Positions 1 through 7,242 of a DNA stretch of 10,693 nt are shown one piece after another. The stretch is from an uncultured Oscillospiraceae bacterium (GTDB lineage Bacteria > Bacillota > Clostridia > Oscillospirales > Ruminococcaceae): NCBI GenBank assembly GCA_902490585.1, contig CABUEI010000062.1, forward strand, positions 1 through 10,693, read 5' to 3'. The stretch's first letter is position 1, and each line of letters starts with the position of its first letter. Position numbers and translations under genes: made by a program. Below the pieces are notes generated by a model that worked only from the letters and a program-made list of their open reading frames with translations, searched no databases and was not told the DNA's origin.

Positions 1-2967
1 GTAAAAGTTGCTGTCGGAAGAGATTTATCACGTTGTGCATCAGGGTGCAGGATTATGCTTTGCGGTGATATAATGTGCTCTCTTGAACAGCAGAGAAAAA
101 CCGCTTTACGCTCCTTTGATTTCACCGATTCATTCAGAAAATTGAAAGAAATCATAAAATCCGCAGACTATTCCGTGGCAGTTCTTGAAACCACCTGCTT
201 TGACGGTGCGCCCTATGAATATGAGAAGATAAGAACAGACAGCGGCAGTCCGAATTGCAACTCTCCCTCAACGTTTATTGACGCTGTGAAAGGCTGCGGT
301 TTTAAAGCTCTAGTAACATCAAATAACCATAACTGTGACACGGGATTGAGTGGGCTTGAAGCCACCGTACAGCGCATTGAAAACAGCGGTATTGCAAACA
401 TCGGCACACTTGACAATGAAACGCATATTGCGGATATAAATGGCATAAAAGTCGGTTTTATTGCCGTAAATTCCATATCGAACGGACTTGAAAAGGATAT
501 ACCGCCGCAGTTTATCGGCAGATATGACCCTGCTCGTTTCAAAGAGCTTGTAAATTCTCTTAAAAACGACGGTGCAGAGTATATAGTCGCATATCAGCAC
601 TGGGGTACGATGAACTCGGTTACAGTACGCAATTCGCAGATTAAAGCGGCTGAGTATATGGCACAGTGCGGAGCTGATCTTATAATCGGTTCTCACCCCC
701 ATGTCATGCAATGTGCCGAAAAGATAACTACCCGTGACGGCAGAGAGGTAATGTGCTTTTATTCATTGGGTAATTTGTTATCATCAATGAAAGAACTGCG
801 TGAAAACCGTGAGAGTGCAATAGTTGATTTAACGCTCAGACGTACTGAAAACGGGATAAAAGCAGACATTTCCTGTATTCCTACGCTCTGCAAAGATACT
901 TTGCACGGCTATGAGGTAACCGTACTCGATGGCAATCTTACCGAAGCCGGTCAGACAGCAAAGGAACGAATAACATCGGTACTCGGAGAAAAGACTTCTA
1001 TCTGCAAAAATCCTGAATTTCTGTTGCAGGGCAGTGCGATACTCAGAAATGTTTTCCGTGACAGCGGTTTTACTTATGATGATACAGCACTTATTCTGTC
1101 ACCCGTTTCATTGATGAGCGAGAAGAGCAATCTTTCGGGAAAAACGGGAAGTCAGAGAAATAAAATTGACATACTAAAAAATTTCGGTGCTTTTTTGACT
1201 GCTTCAGACAGTAATTACATTGTGATCGACCTTTACACAATGGCGGCGATTTCATGTTACAGATACGGCAACAGTTATTACACTGCGTCCCAGAGTTTTA
1301 TTTCTTCTGATTTTTACAAGTCAAATAAAGATAAATATGAAAAAATATCTCCGCCTTATGACGAAAGTATCTGGAAATCGGCGCTGAAGAGATACGCAGA
1401 AACGATTCTGTCGGTATATGACAAAGATAGGATTGTATTAATCCGCTTACAATTCAGCAGTATCAGCGTAAAGAAAAATCAGCTCAGAAACTGTAAAAAC
1501 AGGAGTGCACTCAATAAACGCCTCAGAATGTATGAAAATTACCTGATCTCGCTTTTACAGCCTATAGTTATAGACGTTTCGGATAAATATTTCATGTCAT
1601 CACAAAGCGATAATGTAATGGCTTATGAGGAACTTTTTTATGATGATGTGCGAATCAAACTGGACGCTGTTTTAAAGCGGAGTTATAATGGTACATATTT
1701 CGATAGGGCGGAAACAAGACTTCAGCTGATGCGTATTCTCAAATACTATGATAATATGACAGCGAGAGCATATCAACCTGAACTGCTTGACAGAAATTTT
1801 ATATCTGACAGGCTGATTGAACTTACTTCTAAACAGTTTGTAGCTGAAAATTCCGAATATCTGATATACCTTCGTGAAAATGAAATCCGTACCTACAGTG
1901 ATGCTAAAAAACTACTTTCATCAAAACCGGGAGCCGAAAGGCTTACCGCTGCAATTACTGCTATAGAGCGGATTGACGGTGATTTATCCGATTGTGATTA
2001 TGAAGATATAAAGATAATTTTCGATGAAAATTTCCTTGTAAAAAAGCAGTTATCACGTAAACTTACGGCGGTTTACAAATACACCACTACGGAGAATTGT
2101 GAACGCATTTTCCTTATCAGAAATAATCCGGAAGCACTCAGCAACTATGAAATTAGTCACAAACCCGTTTTGGTTGATATTTGGGGTAGTTGCATTTCCC
2201 GTGAATCCGTTAACCGAAATCTGTCCGGTATTTATGTCGACAAGTACATTTTCAAGGAGCCTTTTCTGCTTGCCGATGAACCTGCAATTCCGTTTGACGC
2301 CAATTTAAAAGCCGATAAATTCTGCGGAAGTACATGGCGCAGACGTACAGTAAAAGAAGCGTTCCTGCACGAAGGAAAACGCATACTGTCCGACAGTAAA
2401 GCTGACTGGCTTATAGTCGATATGTATGACCTTATCTGCAATATGCGGAAGTATGAAAACTCACTGTTTGAGGTTGATGATTTTATACTACGCACCGCTT
2501 TCTATAAGTCAATTTCCGATAAGTGTGAGAGTACATATCTTTTTAACGAAAGAAGTTGTGAGTACCTCGATAAAGCGCTGGAAAACTTCTGTGATTTTGT
2601 ACTAAATCGTTACGGTAAAAATATAATCCTTATAAAAGCCGATCTAAAAAATCGCTATATTTCGCTTGACAACACGATAGAATATTTGCCTGACAGCGAC
2701 AACACATTTGAAATGAAAAAGGCTTTTATATCCGAAAATGAAGATAAATTTGCACGTCGTACCAAGTGCTGTGTCATTGATATATCAAAGCGTTTTTATG
2801 CCGATGACCGATTTGCGCTCGGCGGTGCACACATAGTACACTATGAAGATGAGTTCTACCGTCAATGCTGTAAGCACATTACAGCGTTTCTCAGTGGCAC
2901 TGATATCCGCTACACCGACAAGGTTGATGAGGAATATATCAGTATCAGAGATATGAAAATAAAATAA
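1..2967 (+). CDS. CapA-type metallophosphatase / DUF6270-like fusion protein (5' partial)
   Basis: The frame is open from base 1, and the first Met (55) sits inside the conserved first motif (IMLCGDIM), so the true start is probably upstream of the window. Numbered from that Met, the CapA/PGA_cap signatures follow in order: GD (4-5), a conserved Glu in VLETT (45), SNNHN (89-93), QHWG (181-184), GSHPHV (212-217) and YSLGN (236-240). This is the metal-binding set of the calcineurin-like CapA family. Residues about 370-550 and 700-960 form a second part. The latter has DIWGSCISRE (about 708-717) and ends with GGAHIVHYEDEFY, matching the GSC/SGNH-like block and terminal His block of DUF6270 proteins, which occur in surface polysaccharide loci. 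Residues 370-550 look like a degenerate earlier copy. I see no transmembrane segment in the visible part. The role in surface glycan or polymer modification is inferred. The gene ends in a strong terminator and seems unrelated to the phage genes downstream. Confidence 0.8.
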   Translation, partial: VKVAVGRDLSRCASGCRIMLCGDIMCSLEQQRKTALRSFDFTDSFRKLKEIIKSADYSVAVLETTCFDGAPYEYEKIRTDSGSPNCNSPSTFIDAVKGCGFKALVTSNNHNCDTGLSGLEATVQRIENSGIANIGTLDNETHIADINGIKVGFIAVNSISNGLEKDIPPQFIGRYDPARFKELVNSLKNDGAEYIVAYQHWGTMNSVTVRNSQIKAAEYMAQCGADLIIGSHPHVMQCAEKITTRDGREVMCFYSLGNLLSSMKELRENRESAIVDLTLRRTENGIKADISCIPTLCKDTLHGYEVTVLDGNLTEAGQTAKERITSVLGEKTSICKNPEFLLQGSAILRNVFRDSGFTYDDTALILSPVSLMSEKSNLSGKTGSQRNKIDILKNFGAFLTASDSNYIVIDLYTMAAISCYRYGNSYYTASQSFISSDFYKSNKDKYEKISPPYDESIWKSALKRYAETILSVYDKDRIVLIRLQFSSISVKKNQLRNCKNRSALNKRLRMYENYLISLLQPIVIDVSDKYFMSSQSDNVMAYEELFYDDVRIKLDAVLKRSYNGTYFDRAETRLQLMRILKYYDNMTARAYQPELLDRNFISDRLIELTSKQFVAENSEYLIYLRENEIRTYSDAKKLLSSKPGAERLTAAITAIERIDGDLSDCDYEDIKIIFDENFLVKKQLSRKLTAVYKYTTTENCERIFLIRNNPEALSNYEISHKPVLVDIWGSCISRESVNRNLSGIYVDKYIFKEPFLLADEPAIPFDANLKADKFCGSTWRRRTVKEAFLHEGKRILSDSKADWLIVDMYDLICNMRKYENSLFEVDDFILRTAFYKSISDKCESTYLFNERSCEYLDKALENFCDFVLNRYGKNIILIKADLKNRYISLDNTIEYLPDSDNTFEMKKAFISENEDKFARRTKCCVIDISKRFYADDRFALGGAHIVHYEDEFYRQCCKHITAFLSGTDIRYTDKVDEEYISIRDMKIK

Positions 2968-2977
2968 AATCAAAACT

Positions 2978-3012
2978 ATCCCCATACGGTTGTAAGCTGT
3001 ATGGGGATTTTT
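2978..3012 (+). terminator. Rho-independent terminator after the CapA-like gene
   Basis: A ten-base-pair perfect stem (ATCCCCATAC at 2978-2987 with GTATGGGGAT at 2999-3008) is followed by a short T run through 3012. It lies 10 bases after the TAA stop and marks the end of the host-type transcription unit. Confidence 0.9.
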
Positions 3013-3201
3013 CTGTATAAGCAGTAGTTGTCCGTTTTATAGGACAAGCCGAATGATATAATTTTTATAATCGGATAGTTATACAACGAGAGCCGCACAG
3101 ACTTTCGACTGTGCGGCTCAGGTTGGTGTCAAACTTAGAGACAACATAAAAATTATTTCAATCCACCGAATTATCTACCGGACTTTTATATTATATAGTT
3201 T
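3013..3201. other. Non-coding gap between the CapA-like gene and the phage module
   Basis: About 190 bases with no credible gene. It holds a small hairpin (TTGTCC 3028-3033 / GGACAA 3042-3047), AT-rich stretches with two TATAAT-like hexamers (3057-3062 and 3066-3071) lacking a convincing -35 box, and a strong 11-bp hairpin at 3090-3119. The left boundary of the phage DNA probably lies here. I could not identify an attachment site. Confidence 0.5.
3090..3119. repeat. Strong GC-rich inverted repeat without T tract
   Basis: GAGCCGCACAG (3090-3100) pairs perfectly with CTGTGCGGCTC (3109-3119) around an 8-base loop. Neither strand has a T run after it, so it is not a typical intrinsic terminator. 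It could be an RNA stem, a protein site or a recombination-associated palindrome near the phage boundary. Confidence 0.6.
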
Positions 3202-3474
3202 ATGCGAAAAAATTTCAAGATGATACTGAACTATGTGGTAACGGTATCGGAGCTTAAACAGGTAGCGACAATATCCGCTGTTGTAAAGCCGGTAACCGAC
3301 AGCGTATCTGTCGAACTGTACGGCGAGAGAATACACGGTATGCTGACGATAGCAACAACGGATAAAGACATGCTTAAAGTCGGAGATATAGTAAGGTGTG
3401 ACGGAGCAGATTATAAGATACTCTCTGTCGCACATTACACTATGCACGACAGTGCAACGGCAGAAAGGACATAA
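3202..3474 (+). CDS. Probable head closure / head-tail joining protein, likely 5'-truncated
   Basis: A 90-residue product ending in GDIVRCDGADYKILSVAHYTMHDSATAER, which has the pattern of siphovirus head closure (head-tail joining) proteins: a small beta-rich protein with a GD.V..DG..YKI core near the C-terminus. It lies 2 bases before an HK97-gp10-like gene, the usual position for this role. Neither possible start (ATG 3202 or ATG 3220) has a Shine-Dalgarno sequence, unlike every other phage gene here, and the product is shorter than the roughly 110 residues I expect. I infer that its native 5' end was lost at the junction with the upstream non-coding DNA. The family assignment rests on C-terminal pattern and gene order. 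Confidence 0.6.
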   Translation: MRKNFKMILNYVVTVSELKQVATISAVVKPVTDSVSVELYGERIHGMLTIATTDKDMLKVGDIVRCDGADYKILSVAHYTMHDSATAERT

Positions 3475-3476
3475 GC

Positions 3477-3917
3477 ATGGAAGTATCAATCGAAGGACTT
3501 GAAGGGCTTATGGTTAAGCTCAGACGGCTCGGCGGAAGCGTAGATGCGGCAATAGACAAGGGCATAGGTAAAGGCGTTCAGAAGATAAAGAGTGACGCAA
3601 AGGTAAACTGCCCGTATGATACGGGAAGGCTGAAAGGCAGTATCTCTACAGAACACCTTGAGCCTAAGGTCTGGGCGGTCGGTACAAACGTTGAATATGC
3701 CATGTTTGTAGAGTTCGGCACAGGTCAGCTTGGCGCACCGGGTGTATCTCACACGATGCAACCGTGGACTTGGCGTGATGCGGACGGCAATTATCATACA
3801 ACGTATGGTGCGCCTCCCAGACCGTACCTATATCCTGCATTATTGAGTAATAGAGAATATGTTTTCAAAATGTGCCAGTCAGAACTCAGAAAAGCAATAA
3901 GGAGCGCAATGGCATGA
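3477..3917 (+). CDS. HK97 gp10-like head-tail / tail component
   Basis: A 146-residue protein typical of the HK97-gp10 family: an N-terminal amphipathic helix (EGLEGLMVKLRRLGG), then KSDAKVNCPYDTGRLKGSI and a VEYAMFVEFGTG motif, followed by a PPRPYLYPAL segment and a C-terminal helix. The DTGRLKGSI and VEFGTG motifs are diagnostic of this family, which acts at the head-tail interface or tail completion of siphoviruses. The start ATG at 3477 follows AGAAAGGA (3462-3469). Its TGA overlaps the next gene's ATG (ATGA at 3914-3917), which indicates translational coupling in a late structural operon. Confidence 0.88.
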   Translation: MEVSIEGLEGLMVKLRRLGGSVDAAIDKGIGKGVQKIKSDAKVNCPYDTGRLKGSISTEHLEPKVWAVGTNVEYAMFVEFGTGQLGAPGVSHTMQPWTWRDADGNYHTTYGAPPRPYLYPALLSNREYVFKMCQSELRKAIRSAMA

Positions 3918-4276
3918 TAGATATTATACCCACAATTGCTAATATGCTTGCCGATATAGGCACGGTGGAATTGCAGTTCCCCGACACCACAGCCGATTTT
4001 CCTGTCATTACGTTAAGTGAGATAGCAAATCAGAGCGATACCGTACTTCACGGTGCGGAGCGGCTGTCGGTTATCACAGTGCAGATTGATGTATGGGATA
4101 AGGCAGACACGCCTGCTGTTGTAGCCGATATGTCGGCACGGATAAGCGCTGTAATGGTATCGAAAGGCTTTCGCCGTATATTCGGACAGATGATGCCCAA
4201 CGGCGAATTACAGCGTAAATGTATGCGGTTTTCCGCAAAAATAGATGAACTGAATCACAGGGTTTATAACCCTTGA
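3914..4276 (+). CDS. Tail terminator / tail completion protein
   Basis: A 120-residue protein starting MIDIIPTIANMLADIG. I chose the ATG at 3914 over an upstream start in the same frame (3872) because it has AAGGAG at 3899-3904 and an ATGA overlap with the gp10-like gene. The layout (N-terminal helix, FPVITLSEI, then VITVQIDVWDK and a long helix before KGFRRIFGQ) fits the small tail terminator proteins that cap siphovirus tail tubes and follow gp10-like genes. Order with gp10 before and tail tube after supports this. There is no catalytic activity to expect. Confidence 0.75.
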   Translation: MIDIIPTIANMLADIGTVELQFPDTTADFPVITLSEIANQSDTVLHGAERLSVITVQIDVWDKADTPAVVADMSARISAVMVSKGFRRIFGQMMPNGELQRKCMRFSAKIDELNHRVYNP

Positions 4277-4294
4277 TAAGAAAGGAAAATTATT

Positions 4295-4741
4295 ATGGAA
4301 CTTTTATCAAAAGGCACAAAATTACAGTATGCCGACACAAAGGCAGGTACATATAAGACGCTGTACGGCTTGCAGTCAACTCCCGATATGGGCGGTGATC
4401 CTGAAAAGGTCGATGTAACTAACCTTGCGGACGGTGCGAAGCGTTACATACCCGGTGTCAAGGACTACGGCGATCTGGACTTCACGTTCTTTTATAACGA
4501 TGAAGATGAAAATCCTGCCGTGTCAGAAGCGGACGTAGCGGCGGCGTATTCCACGCTGAGAGCGTTACAGACATCGAACGCAACAGTGTGGTTCAAGCTG
4601 ATTTATCCGGATAATACGGGCTATCAGTGGAGCTCAAAGGTATCGGTAAAGCGTTCTGCGGCAGAGGTCAATGCGGCGCTGAAATTCACGCTCAGAAGCA
4701 CACCTCTTACAGAGCTTGAGGACGTAACTGCTGCGGCATAA
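4295..4741 (+). CDS. Major tail tube protein
   Basis: A 148-residue protein with the siphovirus tail tube pattern: an N-terminal KGTKLQYAD strand, a VDVTNLADGAKRYIPGVKDYGDLDFTFFY segment typical of Clostridia/Bacilli phage tail tube proteins, and a C-terminal KFTLRSTPLTEL strand. Monomers would stack into hexameric rings forming the tube through which DNA leaves. The start at 4295 follows GAAAGGAAA. Position right after the tail terminator is canonical. Codon use and style match its neighbours. Confidence 0.87.
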   Translation: MELLSKGTKLQYADTKAGTYKTLYGLQSTPDMGGDPEKVDVTNLADGAKRYIPGVKDYGDLDFTFFYNDEDENPAVSEADVAAAYSTLRALQTSNATVWFKLIYPDNTGYQWSSKVSVKRSAAEVNAALKFTLRSTPLTELEDVTAAA

Positions 4742-4742
4742 A

Positions 4743-4771
4743 TTGACATTTATAATCCTTCGTGGTATTAT
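4743..4771 (+). promoter_or_regulatory. Strong sigma-A-type promoter driving the inserted moron gene
   Basis: A perfect TTGACA -35 box (4743-4748) stands exactly 17 bases before a TATTAT -10 box (4766-4771, one mismatch to TATAAT). It starts two bases after the tail tube stop codon and 33 bases ahead of the next ATG, which has GGAGG in front. Together with the terminator at 5219-5247 it isolates the 4804 gene from the late operon. Confidence 0.75.
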
Positions 4772-4803
4772 AAAGAAAAATATAGTATCACGGAGGGAAT
4801 ATA

Positions 4804-5196
4804 ATGACTAAGCAATTAGAAAACTACCTTAACCACTACAACTATGTTGTAGGTGAACCTTGCGGCGAAAACGTACAGGCGGCATGTGCCGAAATAAAAG
4901 CAAGCGGCGGAGAACTGCCCGATAACGTATATTTCTGCGGCAAGGAGAACAAGTACTACGAGATTAAGTCAAACGATGAAATCACGCAGTTATTACTTAT
5001 CGAGAATGCAAGAACAAATGACAAGCTCGAACAGCTTGTAAGCGAGCTTGAGGGTGAACACGCACAGCAGGCAAGAATGAGAAAAGATGTGAAGTCAATC
5101 AAAAGCGTAGCGCTTTTCTTTCCGATTATCTCGATAATCGGTTTTGCTGTAATGTTCCTTAACATAGCGAGTATCGCACGAATATTGCATTGCTGA
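4804..5196 (+). CDS. Small tail-anchored membrane protein, prophage moron (unknown function)
   Basis: A 130-residue protein I do not recognise. The N-terminal half is soluble and mixed charge, with a KENKYYEIKSNDEI segment. Residues about 60-105 are helical and charged, probably coiled coil. Residues about 105-127 form one hydrophobic segment (VALFFPIISIIGFAVMFL) close to the C-terminus, so it is probably tail-anchored in the membrane with most of its mass inside the cell. It has its own promoter (4743-4771), a good GGAGG ribosome binding site and its own terminator (5219-5247), and it splits the tail tube and chaperone genes. That is the structure of a moron expressed in the lysogen. Superinfection exclusion or another host-modifying role is only an inference. 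Confidence 0.8.
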   Translation: MTKQLENYLNHYNYVVGEPCGENVQAACAEIKASGGELPDNVYFCGKENKYYEIKSNDEITQLLLIENARTNDKLEQLVSELEGEHAQQARMRKDVKSIKSVALFFPIISIIGFAVMFLNIASIARILHC

Positions 5197-5218
5197 GTAA
5201 GCGGTGAGGTATAAGATT

Positions 5219-5247
5219 AAGCACATCTGAGAGGGTGTGCTTTTCTT
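5219..5247 (+). terminator. Rho-independent terminator after the moron gene
   Basis: Nine-base-pair stem AAGCACATC (5219-5227) / GGTGTGCTT (5234-5242) with one G-U pair, a 6-base loop and a T-rich tail to 5247. Late transcription through the tail genes would have to read through or antiterminate here. Confidence 0.82.
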
Positions 5248-5276
5248 ATGCTTAAAATTAAACGGAGGATATTAAA

Positions 5277-5654
5277 ATGGAAGAAAACAGATTACCCTAT
5301 GAAACACTGAAAATCGGTGATACCGAGTACAAGCTCAAAATCTCGGCTTCATCGGCAATCGAGATCGAGAAGAAAACAGGCAAGTCGCTTGTTGCGGGTA
5401 TGGCGGATTTTGACAAGCTCGAAACAGTAACGCTGTATCTGTGGGGCGCATTAAATCGCTTCCAGGCGAATATTGACGTCAGAAAGTCGCAGGAGATTTA
5501 TGACGATTACATAGACGCAGGCGGCGACCTTTCGGATATGGCGGAAATACTCTTTAAGACGCTTACGGTGTCGGTTTTTTTCAAGCGTCAGCAGGCAGAA
5601 AAACTGCTGGCGCTCGCAGAAAAGGCAGAGAGTGGAGCGGTGCAGGAGAGCTGA
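5277..5654 (+). CDS. Tail assembly chaperone, first frame (gpG-like)
   Basis: A 125-residue protein beginning MEENRLPYETLKIGDTEYKLKIS, followed by SAIEIEKKTGKSLVAGMADF and IYDDYIDAGGDLSDMAEILFKTL. This is the standard profile of Gram-positive siphovirus tail assembly chaperones, which bind the tape measure protein during tail assembly. It is encoded after the tail tube gene and preceded by GGAGG (5264-5268). Near the 3' end, at 5576-5582, it carries T_TTT_TTC in the correct phase for a -1 frameshift, as in lambda gpG/gpGT. The -1 frame has no start codon of its own near the end of this gene, which supports frameshifting. The downstream partner is itself fused to a portal fragment. Confidence 0.82.
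   Translation: MEENRLPYETLKIGDTEYKLKISASSAIEIEKKTGKSLVAGMADFDKLETVTLYLWGALNRFQANIDVRKSQEIYDDYIDAGGDLSDMAEILFKTLTVSVFFKRQQAEKLLALAEKAESGAVQES
5576..5582 (+). promoter_or_regulatory. Candidate -1 ribosomal frameshift slippery site
   Basis: T_TTT_TTC lies on the zero-frame codons TTT (5577-5579) and TTC (5580-5582). The -1 frame is open from 5558 onward, past the chaperone stop at 5652-5654 and all the way to 6790. Such sites in the chaperone gene are a conserved trait of long-tailed phages. I did not evaluate a downstream stimulatory structure. Confidence 0.6.
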
Positions 5655-5890
5655 TAACTAATCTTTACCGCCCGGCACTGACGGCAGGAATAACACATAA
5701 AGATTTCTGGGACTTATCGGTACGGGAAATAACGCAGGCGATACAGGCAAAAAATGAATACGACAAGGCACACACCGAGCTTAACAAACGCTTGATGTGT
5801 GCCTTTGCTTATAGCATCGGTCAGCTTGTTGCCATCGGTGTCAACGCTCCAAGGCAATATCCGCACAGCATTGAAAAGGCGATGAGCCGC
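5583..5890 (+). CDS. Tail assembly chaperone, second (-1 frame) part, 3'-truncated
   Basis: After the -1 shift the frame reads through to ITNLYRPALTAGITHKDF, then WDLSVREITQAIQ and AFAYSIGQLVAIG. The FWDLSVREI style is typical of the second chaperone reading frame (gpT-like), which recruits tail tube subunits. No ATG, GTG or TTG is present at a sensible position near the end of the first frame, so expression should depend on frameshifting. The first 25 or so shifted residues are Arg/Gly-rich and may be poorly ordered. The domain ends abruptly near SIEKAMSR, where portal sequence begins in the same frame, so the native C-terminus is missing. Confidence 0.6.
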
Positions 5891-6790
5891 AGAGGCGGTA
5901 ACAAAAAGGGCTTTCTGCGCACAGAGCACAGAGTAGACGAGTCAGCAATGCAGACTATACGTGAAGCATGGAGAAAGCTTTATAGCAACAACGGCGACGG
6001 TATGATGATACTGCAGAACGGACTTGATTTCAAGGAAAGCAGTTCCACCGCCGTTGAGATGCAGTTAAATCAGAACAAGGTGACAAATGCCGAGCAGATA
6101 GCAATGCTGTTTGGCTTATCTCCCGATGTGCTGTCGGGCAGAGCCGATGACAGAACGTATATCAACAGCATAAGAACAGCCGTACTGCCTGTTGTATCTG
6201 CGTTTGAAATGGCACTTAACAGGGCACTGCTTCTTGAGAAAGAGAAGCATAGTAAATATTTTGTCATAGATACTTCTGAGCTTCTGAAAGCGGATATTCT
6301 GACACGCTATCAGGCGTATCAGATAGGTCTTGCGGCAAACTTCTTACAGCCGGACGAAATACGCTTCAAGGAAAACCTTGCGCCGCTAGGACTTGACTTT
6401 ATCAAGCTCGGCCTTAACGATGTGCTTTATGATCCTACGACAAAGCAGATATACACGCCGAATACCGATAGCCATGCTAAAATTGACGATGCAGGCTTGC
6501 AAAGCGGTGATGAGGGTGGTATAATAGCAGAAAAGAGATACAACGATAAGCACGATGAAAAAGGACTGTTTGCAAGTAATGGCGGCGGCAGTGCGACAGG
6601 CACAGGCTCGCTTAAGATGAGCAAAGCGGAAATCAAGAAAGTGTCAAGTGAGATCAGCACGAATTACAGTAGATACGCAGGAAAGAAAAAGTGCCTTCAT
6701 TACACACTGTGGCATGATGAGTACTTTGCATATTATTTTATAAATAACGGATTTGCCGATTATACATTTACAAAGAAAGTGAGATCTTGA
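5795..6790 (+). CDS. Phage portal protein C-terminal half, with chaperone-derived N-terminus and variable C-terminal domain
   Basis: Three parts in one frame. First, about 30 residues are tail-chaperone sequence. From about 5891 comes the C-terminal half of an HK97-family portal: GGNKKGFL, then REAWRKLYSNNGDGMMILQ, LNQNKVTNAEQIAMLFGLSP and LKADILTRYQAYQIGLAANF. The N-terminal 200 or so residues of a normal portal are absent. Third, after LYDPTTKQIYTPNTDS, the protein continues through a charged linker (RYNDKHDEKGLFASNGGG) into a compact basic, aromatic domain of about 60 residues (6608-6787), here called CT-A1. Portal C-termini of this class face the capsid interior, so CT-A1 could be carried with the genome as MuF-type toxins are thought to be; this is an inference. 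The ATG at 5795 is a weak start, and translation more likely enters by frameshift from 5277. A near-copy of CT-A1 is at 8954-9181. Confidence 0.8.
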   Translation: MCAFAYSIGQLVAIGVNAPRQYPHSIEKAMSRRGGNKKGFLRTEHRVDESAMQTIREAWRKLYSNNGDGMMILQNGLDFKESSSTAVEMQLNQNKVTNAEQIAMLFGLSPDVLSGRADDRTYINSIRTAVLPVVSAFEMALNRALLLEKEKHSKYFVIDTSELLKADILTRYQAYQIGLAANFLQPDEIRFKENLAPLGLDFIKLGLNDVLYDPTTKQIYTPNTDSHAKIDDAGLQSGDEGGIIAEKRYNDKHDEKGLFASNGGGSATGTGSLKMSKAEIKKVSSEISTNYSRYAGKKKCLHYTLWHDEYFAYYFINNGFADYTFTKKVRS

Positions 6791-6792
6791 AT

Positions 6793-7032
6793 ATGGAAGA
6801 ACTGAAAGTGCTTTTAGAAAACGTCAGCGATTCGTATTATGATTTTGTGCAAGGAATATTGCTAAGTGCGAAAGAACATTATGACCGTATAGATGAAATC
6901 ATTGCATATATTAAAGATAACCCTAAAGCCGATACTTCTGATATTATCGGTTGGTTGCTATTAACTATGGACGGGATCGATTGCGATAACCCTGTAAGTA
7001 TAGTTGATGAAGATGACGAGGACGAAGAATGA
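6793..7032 (+). CDS. Small acidic protein paired with portal CT-A1 (candidate immunity protein ImmA1)
   Basis: A 79-residue acidic, helical protein (MEELKVLLENVSDSYYDF...) ending in DEDDEDEE. I prefer the ATG at 6793 over an in-frame TTG at 6787, as the ATG follows the portal TGA (6788-6790) by two bases with GTGAG just upstream. This close coupling recurs in every cassette. ImmA2 (9184-9429) is nearly the same, with about ten substitutions. The centre (AKEHYDRIDEIIAYIKDNPKADTSDI) aligns with the ImmB proteins (for example APEQYKVEPLMLEYVKNHED), so all five form one diversified family. The small acidic gene next to a basic variable C-terminal domain is the arrangement of polymorphic toxin immunity genes. 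The function is inferred; a chaperone or capsid cofactor role is possible. Confidence 0.7.
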   Translation: MEELKVLLENVSDSYYDFVQGILLSAKEHYDRIDEIIAYIKDNPKADTSDIIGWLLLTMDGIDCDNPVSIVDEDDEDEE

Positions 7033-7242
7033 AATTGAATATGACAACCGCTCTTAACAAGGACTGTTTGCAAGGAAGGACGGCGGTGCGATCAAATCCG
7101 TTACGGTCAACGATGACGGCACAGTGAATACGGTTTATAAAGCACAGGCTAAAACAAAATACGCACCGTCACCGCAGAGAAATCACAGCGGTATACAGGT
7201 AAAGCCAAAGACTTATGCAAAGCTGTGTGGAGAGTTTAATAC
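7010..7242 (+). repeat. Cassette linker repeat L1 (identical to 8300-8532)
   Basis: 233 bases identical to 8300-8532. It contains, in order, the acidic-tail codons of the small gene, its TGA, the AAATTGAAT scar (7032-7040), the left arm and loop of the DUF2513 terminator, the portal seed AAGGACTGTTTGCAAG (7059-7074) and the conserved first part of a B-type CT. Confidence 0.92.

Noticed and set aside
213..711. Minus-strand frames of 109 and 130 codons inside the CapA-like gene
   Set aside because: The plus strand encodes complete CapA motifs here; these are antisense shadows.
3028..3071. Promoter for the phage module based on two TATAAT hexamers
   Set aside because: No -35 hexamer at 16-18 bases is convincing for either, and the AT-rich context makes chance matches likely.
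3872..3913. Upstream start for the tail terminator gene
   Set aside because: It would overlap the gp10-like gene by 46 bases and lacks a ribosome binding site; ATG 3914 has AAGGAG and an ATGA overlap.
6608..6790. Assignment of the portal CT to a named toxin class (ADP-ribosyltransferase, deaminase, barnase-like nuclease)
   Set aside because: No catalytic motif of any of these is visible in about 60 residues, so no named activity is claimed.
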